Positions 45,363 to 59,100 of a stretch of 64,000 nucleotides of DNA are shown piece by piece (the stretch's first letter is position 1; the number at the start of each line of letters is the position of its first letter). A program made the position numbers and the translations under genes. The stretch covers positions 1 through 64,000 of the forward strand of contig JAFDWD010000002.1 in the NCBI GenBank assembly GCA_018268695.1, in the 5' to 3' direction. This stretch comes from Actinomycetota bacterium (GTDB lineage Bacteria > Actinomycetota > Thermoleophilia > Solirubrobacterales > 70-9). Under the pieces are notes generated by a model. The model ran no database searches. It had not been told where the DNA came from and was given only the letters and a program-made list of their open reading frames with translations.

Positions 45363-45945
45363 ATGTCTGCCAAACACCGCAACTCCGAGATCTACGTGAA
45401 AGGTTACAATAGCAAGCACACCACCAAAGAGGATCTCCGCGATTGGTTCAAGGAGTACGGCCGCATCGTTCAGGTGCAGTTCAAGGGCCCTTATTCCTTC
45501 ATTGTAAAAGGCGCTCTATTCAGGAATTTGAGGATTATTACGATGCCGAAGAGGCCGTCTAGCAGATGAACGATAAGAAGGTGGAGGGACGAAGGCTGAC
45601 TGTTGAGGCGGCCGGCAAGAAAAAGCGAGGTCGGGATCGTTCTCGCAGCAGAGATCGACGTCGCCGCAAGAGGTAGCAGCCATTTTAACTCAGAAGCCGC
45701 AGTGAGTCGTCGGACAGTCGTTCACGCTCCAATTCGAGCGATGACTCCCGTTCAAAGTCGCGTTCCAGCGACTCTGTGGACAGTAGAGACTCCGATCGAA
45801 AGGTATATTTAAGCAAGTAAGACAGGAGAGAAAGAAGAAGTCCAAGAAAACAAAGAAGGATCGCAAGGACAAGAAGAGAAAGAGAAGCTCGAGTTCTGAG
45901 GAGAAAGTGAAGGACAAGAAGGAATCCAAGGAGGAGAAGGAATGA
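45363..45945 (+). CDS. SR-type splicing factor, single RRM
   Basis: 172 residues after three introns (45504-45523, 20 nt; 45673-45693, 21 nt; 45803-45825, 23 nt). One RRM with RNP2 (SEIYVKGYN) and RNP1 (PYSFIEFEDYYDAEEAV), followed by an Arg/Ser-rich domain (SRSESSDSRSRSNSSDD) and a Lys-rich tail. The shape matches small SRSF proteins that bind pre-mRNA and recruit the spliceosome. The first intron lies inside RNP1. The gene is relevant here because every intron in this genome is near the minimum spliceable length. Confidence 0.9.
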
Positions 45946-45956
45946 CCAAGCTATAT

Positions 45957-46251
45957 ATGAATCGGATTTGTCGTTGAAGCGTTGCGTCGTCAAGTTTTCG
46001 CACGCCGTCGTCGAGGCTACGATGCCGCCCGTTCGTCGCTCCGCCGAGGACTCGCCTCACCATTTCCGGCATGGCGAATTGCGCCGTTCTCGCACTACCG
46101 ATCGCCTCGGCCGAAACTGTTCGAAGCAGCCAACGACCCAGTTTGTTCCGAAACCGTAGCCACTGCTTTAGCTTATCAGCTACTGCACGAACCGACTGAT
46201 TTATAAACAATAATAAATAAACGATAAACAGCTGCATAGCTATTTGAGTGA
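45957..46251 (+). CDS. Possible small mitochondrial protein
   Basis: Tentative. ATG at 45957, a putative 22-nt intron (45973-45994, unusual GTTGAA donor), then an Arg-rich frame (RRRRGYDAARSSLRRGLASP, PRPKLFEAANDPVCSETVAT) to TGA 46249-46251. The N-terminus looks like a mitochondrial presequence. The donor is atypical, the last 15 codons are AT-rich like a promoter, and the stop overlaps the next ATG. The 305-bp gap may instead be only an intergenic region. Confidence 0.3.
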
Positions 46252-48881
46252 TGCAGCGAAAGAAGTCCACTGCACCGGAGGTGCGACCTTCCGAACGTAA
46301 ACCCACCACCGTCAAATCTTCAGCGAAGAGCAAAACAACAGTACCACCGATTTCTCTGCCGACGAGCCAAAACAAGCTGGAAAGAGGTAAGGCAAACCTC
46401 AAGAAACTCTTGAAAAAGATAGAGGAGGGCGACAACCCGTACGCCGAGCGTAATTCGTTCCGTCCGGGAGAGAGCCAGCATGAATAGCTCAAGGAAGAGT
46501 ACACCACGAACAATGTGAGTTCCGCGTATACCACTAGCCTGGAAAATATCAACACTAAGGAGCAGACCTTCGCCACGAACGAAGAGAACAGACACGAGTA
46601 CGAGCTGAAGAGCATATGGGCGGAGGAATTCGAAGAAATTGCCGCGCGAAAGATGGGCAAGAGATTTAAAGTTGCGGAAGTCGCCGAGCGATAGGCTAGT
46701 CGCCAGCGGCATAACAAATCCTGCAGCGATCGATTCACCAGCCGAAAGAATCTCGAGGTCGTCAGAAGTGCCTTCAACAGTCTGGATAGCTGCAAATCGA
46801 GCAAGACGCCGAAAGTGAAACCCACAACCAAACCCAAGAAAAAATCCAAGAAGCCAGTAACGATGAAAAAGAAAAAAGAAGTACCGCGGTCATCGCTCAC
46901 TCCCTCTTCGTTGAATACTCCCCGATCTTTAAGGTCCCACTCCGACGCAATAAAGAATAACCCAACGAGCCTGCTCGAACTGAGAAGTCCAAAGAAGAAG
47001 CTCGAGATTCCCTATACCGATATGCTCAGTGAGTTTGCAGCGCCTAACAAAGTGATGCTGCCGAACGAACAGCGAAAGATCACTGAAGTTTCAGACGAGG
47101 AGCTGTAATGCTCAATCGTCAAGTCGAAGACTCTCAAGAACAATAGCTTCAAGAAGGTCTCCGGGAGGCTGCTTCCAACCGCTGTTCCTTACAAGAAGGG
47201 AAAGGCATAAGCATTACGTTGTTTAAGAGAGCAGATCAAGAACAAAGTGGAGAGTCTATATCCCACTCTTAAGCTCAGCGAGAAAAGGCTAGTCTGCGCA
47301 GTCATTCTAATTCAACGGCTTTGGAGACAGAGCAAGGTAAAAAACATTATTGGTCAGTTCCTCACTCCTAAGAAGGCAGGAACATTAAACCAGCTTCCTC
47401 ACAGAAAGGCCGCGCCTTCTCTGCCGTAGCCAATTCAGGAACGGAGCTTTGAAAGGTTAGATAGTAGCAGCAAAGAAACCCCAAACAAAGATGCTCAAAT
47501 CGTACCACTGCTGTTTACGCCTTCTATCAAATACACTGGCTCGCCAAGATAGCCTCCTCCGTTTTATTCGAGAAGCGAAGATGTGTCTGCAGCTTCAAGC
47601 AAAAGCAGCCTACCAAGTTCCAGGCAGCAAGCGAGCATCCTGAAATTCGTGGATAGCTACAGGACTATGGTTCTCGATTCCAAAAAGTCCAGGAAGCAAC
47701 CGAAGGACCTATCTCGACCGAACTTCTTTAGCCTGACAACTTCGCTCTCTGACAAGTGCCTTCTTGGCGGCATGTATCGTAAAATATTTTCGTTTGGCAG
47801 CGAAGAGGGTCAGAATAGCAGCTGCGAATCCAAGCTCCACGAAAAACTGATGATTCGGAAGGGGCACGCGATTGTTTCGAGCCCGCCTGAACAGCTCAAA
47901 CTGGACAAGGCTCCTCTCTAGAATGAGATCTGCACGGTTCTCTCAAGCGAGCGATTCTATACCGAAGTCAAGGAATAGTAGGTGGTGCTGCCTGAGTCTT
48001 CACCACATGCCGAAGAACTAGTCAAGCCGAAACAGCCGGAAGGTAAAGCGGATATTCGCGAAACCATCGTCAATCAGATGGTGGACATGCTCATCAACGA
48101 GTTTTCTGAAGAGTTCGTTAAGCACATCAAGCAGCTGAAAAAGAAGAAATCGCTTCCGGGAATCAAAATTAGCAAGACTACGATCAATCGCTATCTCGAC
48201 GGCATGATCGATCACCTGATGGAGTACCACCAGAAGCAGATCGTGCACAACCTCAACAAGATCGCTGGAGTGGATCCGAAGACTCTTCTCAGGTTCATGC
48301 GAGACGACTTCGACGATGCTGATGACGTGGAGAGTCAGGATAGCTAGTACTGCACATAGTCCATTCTCCCGAAGACAGTCTTCTTCGACTACCAGAAGCT
48401 GTTCGAAAAGCAGTGGTTCAAGGTGTCCAAGGAAGAGGAGAAATACGTCAACTTCATAGAGGGAGTCCTTACGGTTCATAATAAGTCGCTGCTCGACTGC
48501 TTCACCGAAGAAATGGAACTGATTAGAGTCTACGGTGTTCGTGGCAAGCCTTATCCGTGGGAAAGAAGCTTCACAAGAACAACCGAAAGAGTCACTGAGG
48601 ACAACCTAAAGTTGAAGCTCGTGCAAACAAAGGAAAGAGTGAAGGAGATTTCGAGCTATCATCTGGGCAACTTGGACAGACGCATGCCCAATCGTGAGTT
48701 TATCGATTAGCAGAATCTGCTGTTCAGCATCCGCGAAGACTACAATCGAGATCATCACTAGTGGGACTATTGCTTCGAGGAAATGCTTGAAGTGCAGCTG
48801 CTTCTTTCGAGCTACATCTTTGACTGGCTCACCGAAGAGATGGTCCAAGAGATCTCCCTACTTGATAATTCTTAGTGTTGA
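46251..48881 (+). CDS. IQ-motif basic protein, possibly centrosomal
   Basis: 876 residues in a single intronless frame; about 20 TAR codons read as Glu. The protein is Lys/Ser-rich and mostly disordered in its first 300 residues (KPKKKSKKPVTMKKKKEVPR). An IQ-like calmodulin-binding helix, AVILIQRLWRQSKVKNIIGQ, lies near residue 350. The C-terminal 300 residues are more ordered (IVNQMVDMLINEFSEEFVKH, EMLEVQLLLSSYIFDWLTEE). The C-terminal helices recall CAP350/CEP350-like proteins, but this is weak. A calcium/calmodulin-regulated cytoskeletal role is an inference. Confidence 0.75.
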
Positions 48882-48911
48882 GTCTATCATACAAATAATT
48901 GGCTTTCAACA

Positions 48912-50677
48912 ATGGGCAAGAAGACGGAACAGTCACGCGTGCCAACCAACAAGGCCGGCAAGTAGCAGAAGAAGGCCAAGCGCGAGCCGAAGGAAGAGGA
49001 GTTCCCGGTGTACGAAAATGATGAAGACATTCCAGTGTTCGACCCTGACAACATGGAAGCGAACATCATCAACCAAAAGAAGAAGAAGAGCAAGAAGAAC
49101 AAGAACAAGTTCCGTGAAGAAGTCGTTGAGGAGCCAGCAGAAGCAGAAGAAGAGCCGCTCGAGTAGTCGCCTGAGGAAGACTACGCTCAGATTGAGCAAG
49201 AGATATAAGACGAAGATCTCGCGGGAGACGACGATATGGGAGGCCAGTAGGAAGATCAGGAAATGGAACACCAGTAGGAGCAACCAGAATAAGGACAGTT
49301 GGACGGTGCCGATCCGGAAGCTGATATTGTTCAGGGTAAGGCCAACAAGGACATATCGATGAGCATCATCAACACAAAGATCCAAGAAACTCTTTCCGTA
49401 AGATCAGTTCCTAATGAAGATCCTCAGCAACTTCTCGAGGCTCGCTGCCGGAAAGAACCGCAAACACTATATCAACGAACTAAAGGGCTATATCCGCACC
49501 TACTACGACTACAACGAAGAGCTTATCGATCATTTCCTCACCTTCCTCAACCCCAATGAAATGGTACAGTTGATCGAGGCGAACGAGTCCCAGCGTCCTC
49601 TCACCATCAGAGTCAACACTCTCAAAACTCGACGCAAAGAGCTCGCGTACTCATTACAACTTATGTAGGCAGGCACTCATTCAGAGAGGTGTCAGTCTGG
49701 ACCCGCTCGCAGAGTGGAGCAAGGTGGGAATCAAGATCTACGAATCGCGGGTGCCGATAGGCGCAACCCCAGAGTATCTCGCTGGACATTATATGCTGCA
49801 GAGCGCATCCTCGCTTCTGCCAGTGATCGCGTTGGATGCTCATCCGGGAGAAAGAGTGCTCGATATGGCGGCGGCGCCGGGCGGCAAAACGACTTACATC
49901 GCTCAAACGATGAAGAATTCGGGTGTGATAGTCGCAAACGACAGCAAAAAGGAGCGGCTTAGGGCGCTACAGTTTAACGTGCAGAGGCTCGGAATATCGA
50001 ATACGATAGTGACGAACTACGACGGAAGGAAGATCACGCACGTAATGAACAACTTCGATCGAGTGCTGCTTGACGCTCCTTGCACTGGTCTCGGAATCAT
50101 CTCCAAAGATCCCTCGATTAAGGCCTAAAAGCTACTGATAGACATTCAGAAGCACTCCCATCTGCAGAAGGAGCTGATCCTTGCCGCGATCGACTGCTGC
50201 AAGCCCAACGGAGTCGTCGTGTATTCCACCTGTTCCATCTCGCCGCTAGAAAACGAAGAAGTCGTCAACTACGCGTTGAAGAAGCGATTCGTGAAGCTGG
50301 TGGAAATGGATTTGGAGGTGGGCGAGCCCGGCCTCACGAAGTACGTGGAAAAGCGGTACCATCCTCATTTGACAATGACTCGCAGGATATACCCACACAT
50401 CGTCAACATGGACGGCTTCTACGTCGCCAAGCTGGTCAAGATATCCAACGGCGAAAGGAAGCCCGAATAAAAGGACGAGCCTGCCCCGGGCGACATCGAA
50501 GTCGAAGAGGAACAGGAACAGGAACAAGAGTAAAAACCAAAGAAAGACAAGAAGAAACCCAGTCAACCCGAGCAGGCTGAAAAGCCAAAACAGAAGAAGC
50601 TGCAGAGCCAGTCGGAGTAGCCCGCCGCCACGCAAGTGAAGAGGATGAAGAAGATTAAGAAGCAGTCTGCTGCTTGA
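48912..50677 (+). CDS. NOP2: NOP2/NSUN1-type rRNA cytosine-5 methyltransferase
   Basis: 573 residues after two 22-nt introns (49398-49419, 49647-49668). An acidic and Lys-rich nucleolar-type N-terminus is followed by the NOP2 catalytic region: RPLTIRVNTLKTRRKEL, LPVIALDAHPGERVLDMAAA, APGGKTTYIAQTM (SAM binding), LDAPCTGLGIISKDPSIK and VVYSTCSISPLENEEVV. The Cys of STCS is the expected nucleophile and that of APC the releasing residue. The Gln/Glu/Lys-rich tail holds many TAR codons. NOP2 methylates a large-subunit rRNA cytosine and is needed for 60S assembly. Confidence 0.95.
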
Positions 50678-50865
50678 CCGTTCCCGCTATTTAACGTTGA
50701 CTCAGTATCGCAGCATTAACATCACAGTTTCTTGCAGGTGCGGACGTCCCTCTTCTTCAGCACACGAATGTTCCGGCTCTTCGGTTTGCTGGTGGATCGG
50801 TGGATGGTGGTCATGGCCGTCGACGCCGAACTCTTTTATGTCGCGATCGAGCCGTTATAGCTGCG

Positions 50866-52615
50866 TCAATCAACTTCTTACAAGTAGGAGTCCCTCAGCA
50901 GAGCGTTGAAGTAGCGGTCGCTTTCGAAGAACTGCCGGTACTTGAAGCTGTCAGCGTTGGGATAGACCCTCCGCCATCTTCCACACCTCGTCTCCTCGTT
51001 TTCGGCCTCCTTCAGGACGAACTTGTCGAAGACTGAGTCGCCACGCCCACCGGTGTTCCTCACGTTGACGTAGCGGCTGGTTTCATGACGAAGGTGGTTA
51101 CAGTTCACGAACCTTTGGTTTTCTGGGACGACTCCGATCATGGTGAACATCTCGGCGATCATCTTGCCCTTGATTTTGAGGTCCAGCGGACTATCGGTGT
51201 TCATTGAGGGCGAGTGGTTGACCTCAACCAGCCACGGCTTTAGCGTATTGTCGATCAGCACGTCGAAGCCGAGCACTTCAAAGCAGTTGTTGATGTAAGG
51301 CACATGGCTGCTGACCCCGTTGAAGAGGATGTTCTCAATCGACAGCAGGGTCTTGATAACGAGGTCGTCGATGCGCTCGAACAGCTCGGTGGTTTCGGCC
51401 TTGCCGATGTTAAAATCGATGAAGTCTCTGAGCGCAGTGAGACTCCACTTGCTGCCGTAGTAGTCGTCTTCTCCGGTCGCGCTCGGAACGAAGTTTTCGT
51501 TGCGCTTGTTCACACTGTAGTTCGTGAGGTGCCGGAAGGCACGCTTCTCCCCAGTGAGGTCGCTGGAGTAGGCTTCCGTGGCGAAGCGGGCAAGTCCCTC
51601 CTCGTAGACGTAGATTCGGAGTGGGTACACCGAGGTGATTCCCACGTAGATTCTCAGGTCGAACTTGAAGCCGTTGATGAGCAGCGGGTTATCGATGTAC
51701 TGGCTGACCACCAGCTGCGAGTACTTGTCGAGCCGCGAGGCAATAACCTCGAAGTCGTCGGTGACGATGATGCCCTTGCCCTGCGAGCGGTTGTGCGGCT
51801 TGACGATATATACGCGTTTGTTCTTTCGAAAGTCCTGCGTACAACAAGACAGTACATCTTCGAGCTGCGGCAGCTCCTGAGGCAGAATGTAGGTCTTGGG
51901 CAGGAAGTTGAAGTGACTGTAGCCGTGGCGGATCTGCATCTTTGAGATGTTCTTGTTCATGAGGTCCTTGCGGGTGATCTGAAAGGAGTTCGGAAAATGA
52001 TTGACCTACGCTAGTTGACCCGTGCCGTACCTTCTGATAGGGGAGCAGCTGGTCGTACACCTCCAGCTTAAACGGAGTGCAGCTCCAGAACATCGTCCAG
52101 TTGTGGCTCGATTCGCTGGCCTCCCGGAAACCGTTTTCTTCGAGCAGCTAGCGTATCAGCCGTACATAGCTGCTCTGAAAACGGTAAAAGTAGCCCTTGG
52201 AGGCAGCTTCTTCTGTAGGCAGAGGCGATTGCGCAATGCCCTCTCTCGCCGATTACTTATCGTCCTACTCGTTTTCCTCCTCGCGAATCCGCTCCTCGGG
52301 CTGGTTTTCTTCCTTGACGGTAGTGTATTCGCACTCGTTCTTGGTGGTTATGCCCGACCAGGGTTTGAATACCAGCGTGCGATACTCAAGCGTCGTGTTC
52401 TTCTGCTGCAGGGGCCTTACAAAAGTGCCGTTGGTGACACACGCTGCATTCGCGTCTATGGTCGAATTGCTGATCCGCAGGCTGGAAAGAGGCTTCAGCT
52501 GCGGAAGCGCCGGCACCTTTTCCTATTCGTAGTAGAAGTTGTTCATGTCGTTGATGAGGCCAATAATTTCCTCGATCTTGTCCGGCTCATGCAGTTCTGC
52601 AGTTGCCCTCTCCAT
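50866..52615 (-). CDS. Tubulin tyrosine ligase-like polyglutamylase (TTLL)
   Basis: 574 residues after a 25-nt intron (52006-52030). After a 190-residue variable N-terminus, the TTLL core begins HNWTMFWSC and continues QKVNHFPNSFQITRKDLMNK, HFNFLPKTYILPQELPQLED, VYIVKPHNRSQGKGIIVTDD, LLINGFKFDLRIYVGITSV, HLTNYSVNKRNENFV and WLVEVNHSPSMNTDSPLDL; the ATP-grasp Glu/Asn are in EVNHSPS. The QKVNHFP and HFNFLPKT blocks resemble the TTLL4/5 group, which adds Glu side chains to tubulin in cilia and cortical microtubules. The sub-group assignment is moderate. Confidence 0.93.
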
Positions 52616-52705
52616 GTTCTATAGTAACGATTGAATAATAGCCGTGGGAGCACAAAGTAAAGAGGCACGCCCTCCCGTTTGTCAATCGATTAACTGCGCT
52701 AGCAA

Positions 52706-54020
52706 TCAGGACTTGGTGGTGACGACCGAATAGAGAAGCGACTTGATCGTGGACTGGTTCTTGATGATCTGGGTCTTCATGTTCTGGATCTTCCCCTTTT
52801 GGTCCTTAATTTGCTAGTCGATTTCGGCCAGCTTGTCGTACAGCGGCACCAGCGCGTCCTCAGTGATCTTGAGTTCGTTCTGCATCTTGATCTTCGAATC
52901 CTGCATCGCCACTGTCGTACGTTATATTGCTTGCGCCACGAAAGCAGCTCTGAGTTCATCGATTCGATGTCATCGTTTACGAACTCAATCGACTTGCCCA
53001 GTGGCGTGCTGTTCTGGCAGATGTTTTGAATCATGCCCTTCAGCATCTCCAGTTCCTTGTCGGAAAGCTCACCACCAGACGAAATAGGGCTCTTTTCGAT
53101 GCGAGTGCTGTCCTTCTTGTTCTTGCGTAGGTTGCCCATTTGGATCTTATTGGCCGGCTCGGGCTATTCGTTCCGAGCTGCTTCGGGTTCCGCCGCTTCT
53201 TCCTGTTCCATGGCTTCCTGCACCCTCTTGCTGTACTCGGCTGCTTGGATCTCTTTCTTCTGGGCGGGTTTTTGAGCTTGTCGGGGTTGGGCTTCGTCTT
53301 CGTCGATAATTGCCGGCTGAGAAGGCTGCTGTCTTGCGGGTGGTTCTGGTTGTTTCGGCTGCTTCTTTGCAGAAGGTGGTCGTACGACCTTCTTCTCTTC
53401 GGGGGGAGGTTCGATCTTGGGAGCCGGCTCCTGCTCCTTAAGGGTGCTTCCCTTCTTCACTTATGGCTTGGGCTCCACCTTCGGCTCTGGCTTTTTCTCC
53501 GGCACGGGCTCCGGCTTCTTCTTGTCCTTCGAGTCTGCCTTCTACTCCTTTGCTGGGGGCGCCTTTGGTTTTTCTACTGGCTTCTCAGCTGGTTTTTCTT
53601 CGCCCTTTCCGCCAGTCAATACCTTTTTCACGAAAGGGTCTGAGCTCTGGCCGCTGGTGGCCAGTTTGTACACCTGCTGGAAAAGGATATTGGTGAGTTC
53701 AGGTTCGAGACCCGCCACTATCTTTCCTGGCTTGGCTGCCACTTGCTCCTTACTCATGAGCTCCACCAAATCAATCATCTTCTGGAGATAGGCCATCTTC
53801 CTCTCCTTGGTTTCGTAGTACTCCTGAGTGAGCTCGTCGCCGGTGTACAGGCCTGAATTTCCAGCGAGTTACCTTTGGCGAAGTTCGTGACCTTCGTGGT
53901 TTCCGCGAAGATATCGTAGATGTACTTGAAGGGCGGCTTAATCAGCAGCTTCTCGGCCATCTTCGGCCTTTCAATGAGGGAGGTGTACATTTCTGCCGTC
54001 GGCTTCCAGAAGTCACCCAT
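52706..54020 (-). CDS. IFT54: Intraflagellar transport protein 54 (TRAF3IP1)
   Basis: 424 residues after two 20-nt introns (53853-53872, 52901-52920). The N-terminal domain (PPFKYIYDIFAETTKVTNFA, GLYTGDELTQEYYETKERKM, YLQKMIDLVELMS) matches the tubulin-binding CH-like domain of IFT54/MIP-T3. A long Lys/Pro/Glu-rich linker and a C-terminal coiled coil (WRKQYNDSKIKMQNELKI, KGKIQNMKTQIIKNQSTIKS) complete the family plan. IFT54 is part of the IFT-B peripheral subcomplex and binds IFT20. Shorter than human TRAF3IP1 (about 690 residues), mostly in the linker. Confidence 0.93.
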
Positions 54021-55000
<980 letters not shown>

Positions 55001-55088
55001 GTGATGTTCGTGTCGCTCTGAACCCTATATTCCTTCACAGCCCCTTATAACATCTGTGTTGAGCATACTTATATTTCAATTGTCAGCT

Positions 55089-56014
55089 ATGGACTTGGAG
55101 GAAGATTCTTATCTTGAAGAGGATATTGGCCTCCTTCCAACAAAGCTCACGGACATCATCGAGGAAGACTACGACGGGCATGAGCATTACCGCTTCCATT
55201 CAACCTCAGTCGACGGAACTCTTCTTCAAGCCAATATGGACCTATAGAAAGAGTCTGCAGACTCATCAGCCACCTCCACCAACGACTTTGCCATTCGCAG
55301 CACATCATCAAGCAATCCGGGTTTCCTTGTGAAGACAGATTACGACGGAGAAATTCATAGTTTGCTTGCACAATCGTGGATTACACCTGAGACCAGCAAC
55401 GCCACGACGTACGGCATCCTCAGACTGAATCAGAAACAACTGGAAGCAGTTGTACTTGGTTGGAGATACCACGACAAAAACCGTCAGTTCAATCTGCGTG
55501 CCACCCGCCAAAATGAAACTTTAGGACTGCTTGGACATTATTGGAGAGGTTTTGACAACTCACTTGCGTTGGAGGCCTTCTTTAAAATCAGAAATCTCAG
55601 CAGTCCAAGCAGAAATCGATTGGAGCTTCGCATCGGACAAAAGGAATCACAGGCCGAGTCATTTGGCTTCAGCAACTACATAAGCCTTTATGCCCAGAAC
55701 TCTGCATTCTAGCATGTATGCCATTTCTAAAGTAGATTGGCTTCCATGTGACTCGCATGCTGCGTTAAGACACTACTTTGGCTCTCTCCTCAAAAATCCA
55801 CAAGAATAAGCATACGACGCTCGCAGCAGGAATAGAGTACGCAGCCGATGCCAATAATACGCTTCGCTTGAAAGTGTCTCACCAACGAAAAATCGGGTTC
55901 ACACATATTCTGAATCGCAGCTGGGGAGAACTAGCGTGGACTGCTGCTCTGCAGCACATGCGAAATCAAGATTGGAAGCAGAGCTTCGGCTTCCGGCTTA
56001 GCTTGAATGTTTGA
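55089..56014 (+). CDS. VDAC-like mitochondrial porin
   Basis: 301 residues after a 20-nt intron (55716-55735). After an acidic N-terminal extension of about 80 residues the sequence alternates polar and hydrophobic residues as in a beta-barrel (LEAVVLGWRYHDKNRQFNLR, LALEAFFKIRNLSS). The C-terminus AAGIEYAADANNTLRLKVSH followed by KQSFGFRLSLNV matches the last strands of VDAC/Tom40-fold porins. VDAC passes metabolites through the outer mitochondrial membrane. The family is inferred from pattern; Tom40 is the alternative. Confidence 0.65.
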
Positions 56015-56113
56015 TTCGCCTTTGTCTGTTGTGAATTGACTGTGTAGAGGGTTGTGTGCGCTTAGCACGTACGAATTCGACGGGTGTATTCAACAATAGA
56101 CAGATATTATTAC

Positions 56114-59100
56114 ATGTCAGAGGCAGAGGCGCGAGTTCGTTCAGAACGCCCATCCGACGAACTGACAGCCGATGGTCTGAAGGCATGGATCAAGAATCAC
56201 AAAGAACGTCTGCAGACGCTTCTCAAGGCTTCGAACGCAAGTAGCAGCTGTTTCGCTGATGTGCAAAGCATTGCAGAAAGGCTGCTGCTGGACACGATGG
56301 ATCAGAAGGCCATTGATTCGGCGATATCCGACGTCGTACTGCCTGTAGTGAATCACAACCTCGGCCAAACCGCATCAGCAGACCCAATAGAGCGCAAGAA
56401 GGTCAGCCAGTTTTTGCTCGGCATCGCTCGGACAGCCTGTCGTTTGTTTAAGCAACCCTCCCGCCAATCGACAGATGTCGGCCGGCTGCTGCGGACCGCG
56501 ATCGATCCCAACAGAGCCTTCTACCGCGAGGTTGAAACAGGCGGAAACAAATCAGGTGCTACCGTGGCGACTTCGTCTCCAACCATAGTTGGCGGCAGCG
56601 GAGCTTCCTACCCTTAGAAGATAGCAGTTGCGGACTCCAGCATTCCGATTGCGCTGCCTGACTTCGCTGGTTATCCGCAGGATATGAACATCGCGCGTCC
56701 TCTTGAGGTGATCCCTGAAGTTGAAGAGGTGGGATCGAAGGAGCGCGCCGCGAAGCTCATCGAGGAAGACGATGAGAAGCTGGCCGACTATACAGCTGGC
56801 AGGTTCAAAACAGTGCAGCGGAAGGAGCACACCTCCGAAGCGAGAGAGCTAGTCGAGGTGTTCCTTGAAGAGCTCTGCGACTTCTACAAACAACTCAGCC
56901 AGGCCTACAGTGTCGAGACAGTCGTGCGGTTCATCGAGGTGTTCGGACAGGCCTCAGAAATGATTTACACACAGTACTTCCGCGAGCTCTTCACTGACTT
57001 GACTGACGGCATCGGCAGCTACTATGCATCATTGTAGGAGCAAAACGTGAAGGCGCTGAGCAAGTAGCTGATGGAGTCTTCTTTGGTGCTGATTGAGAAG
57101 CTGTTCGATAGACTGGGCTTCACCAACCAAAAGTACAAGTGGCTTGAGCTATTCCAGGCCCAGCTGACACTAAAGATGATTCGGTCGAAAACGCTGAAGG
57201 TGAAGATCCTGGGAGCAAAGGTGCTGGGAGAGATGAGCACCAGAATCCACCACGATCAGAGCAAGTACATTCGGGAGAGCGACCACAAGCAATGGCTGCT
57301 GGATAACCGAATCTTCGATGAGCTCATCTCTCTCGACAACCACTAACAGGTGATTCTGTCCTCCGGCGAGATCGTCAAGTTCCTCATCCGCACCAACATC
57401 TTCCGCATTCCCGAGCTCAAGCACGTCCTCAAGCTCGTCGAAAAAGCCGATCCAGCCACCCGCCGCACCATCCTCAAGCCCGTGTCGGAAGTCAGCATGC
57501 GCTTCTTCGACCCGGAGGTCCTCGAAATTCACTCCTGGCTGCGGTCCCGCGAGGAACTCTGGAACGAGGAAATGATCGAAATGCTGTACTACACCTCGCG
57601 ATATTCCTCCGAACCCATTCTGCTAGCGGGACTCGACATCTTCTGGTCGCTCATCGCGAAGAACTACGAGAGGTATCCGCAGGCGAGCAAGTAAAAGCTG
57701 AACAAGAGATTCCTCGATCTTCTTTCCGGTGGCCTGGAGTCTTCAAAGATCGCGGACCCTCTGGTCTACCTCAACGCCATCGAGGAGGAGTTCGTGAGGA
57801 AGCCAACCCCCTATCTCCTCCAGTTCCTCCGCAAGTACATCGAGATGTTCCCGAATGCCATCGAAGAAACGAGATATGTGACTCACAAGCGTACGGCCTT
57901 CGACCTCGTGCGCCATCTGATTGAACACAAGAAGCTGCATGAAGTGCTGCTTAGCATCTGCACCAGCGACAAAAGCTCTGGCCTGCTACGCGATGAATCG
58001 GTTGAATTCCTGGTGTTCCTGGTGATGAAGTACAAGGACAGGGTGGCTTCCGAGGACTACCTCAACGCGGAGATGCTGCTGACGCTGACCCAGTACAGCG
58101 CCATCTTCATCCAGCTTCTCCACTACTTCCGGTAGAGCTCTGAAGAACTGTTCCGGCTGGTAATTGACCGGGGTGTCAACGATACATAGACGTTCAACTG
58201 CGTCAAAGAAATGTTCGGAAGGATTAACCGAGACAACCTGTTCCAGGTGCTGCGCAACGCCGAAAAGAAGTACGAGGTTACGGTTGCGCCGGTTACTCTG
58301 AAGGGCTACGAGGACCTTCTTCAGATCATGGAGAGGTCCAGCAACAAGACCGTGAGGGAAGAAGCCGCGTCGTTTGTCTGCATGCTCTACAGCAACTACA
58401 AGGGAGAAGGGTCGAAGGACAGCAACGGCCTCTTCTACCAGCTCTGCGACAGCCTCATCTCCAAGGTTAAGCAGGACTCCATTGAGAAGAAGGAATCGCA
58501 GCTGCTGGGCCACTACACCCTGCTGGAAGAAATGATGAATGCCACTGAGGCCAAGGGCGTCGGCAAGTTGCTACCGCACTCGAGCTTGGTCTGCACTGAA
58601 AGCGTCAATATCACCGTGAACAACCAGGTGACATGCGGCTACTACATCCCGCGCAAACACGAAACCAAGTTTCCGTCCAACAAGACCCTCTATGAGCTGC
58701 TCGTTGAGCTGGCCAAAAAATTCAAGTGCAGTCCAGCTGAAATTCAGCTGCGCCATGGCGAGCGACAGATCAAGCAGCGCTGCAACGGCCTGACCATACA
58801 GCAGTTGGGACTGAGGGACGTCGAACTCACCGCTCACAGCAGGTAGAGGGAGCCGATTCCGAAGGTGGCGCTGACTGAGGCAGGCAAGCTCACCCAGAAG
58901 GCTACCATGGTGTTCACGGAAATCTTCTTCCGGTTTTCGCCGAGTGGCAAAATGATGCCCGAAGAACTGGCGCGATTCGTGGAGGAATCCACGAGCGATA
59001 GCTGCCTGACCAGCGACAGCCGCATTACCGGAGTCTTCGAGCGCTTCGATGAAGACAAGGACGGTATTCTCAGCCTGCAGGACTTCCTCAACTTCTTTGA

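Noticed and set aside
45809..46900. A 363-codon minus-strand frame across the SR-protein end and the IQ-protein start
   Set aside because: It overlaps two supported plus-strand genes, has no ATG-defined domain, and reflects antisense of Lys/Ser-rich coding.
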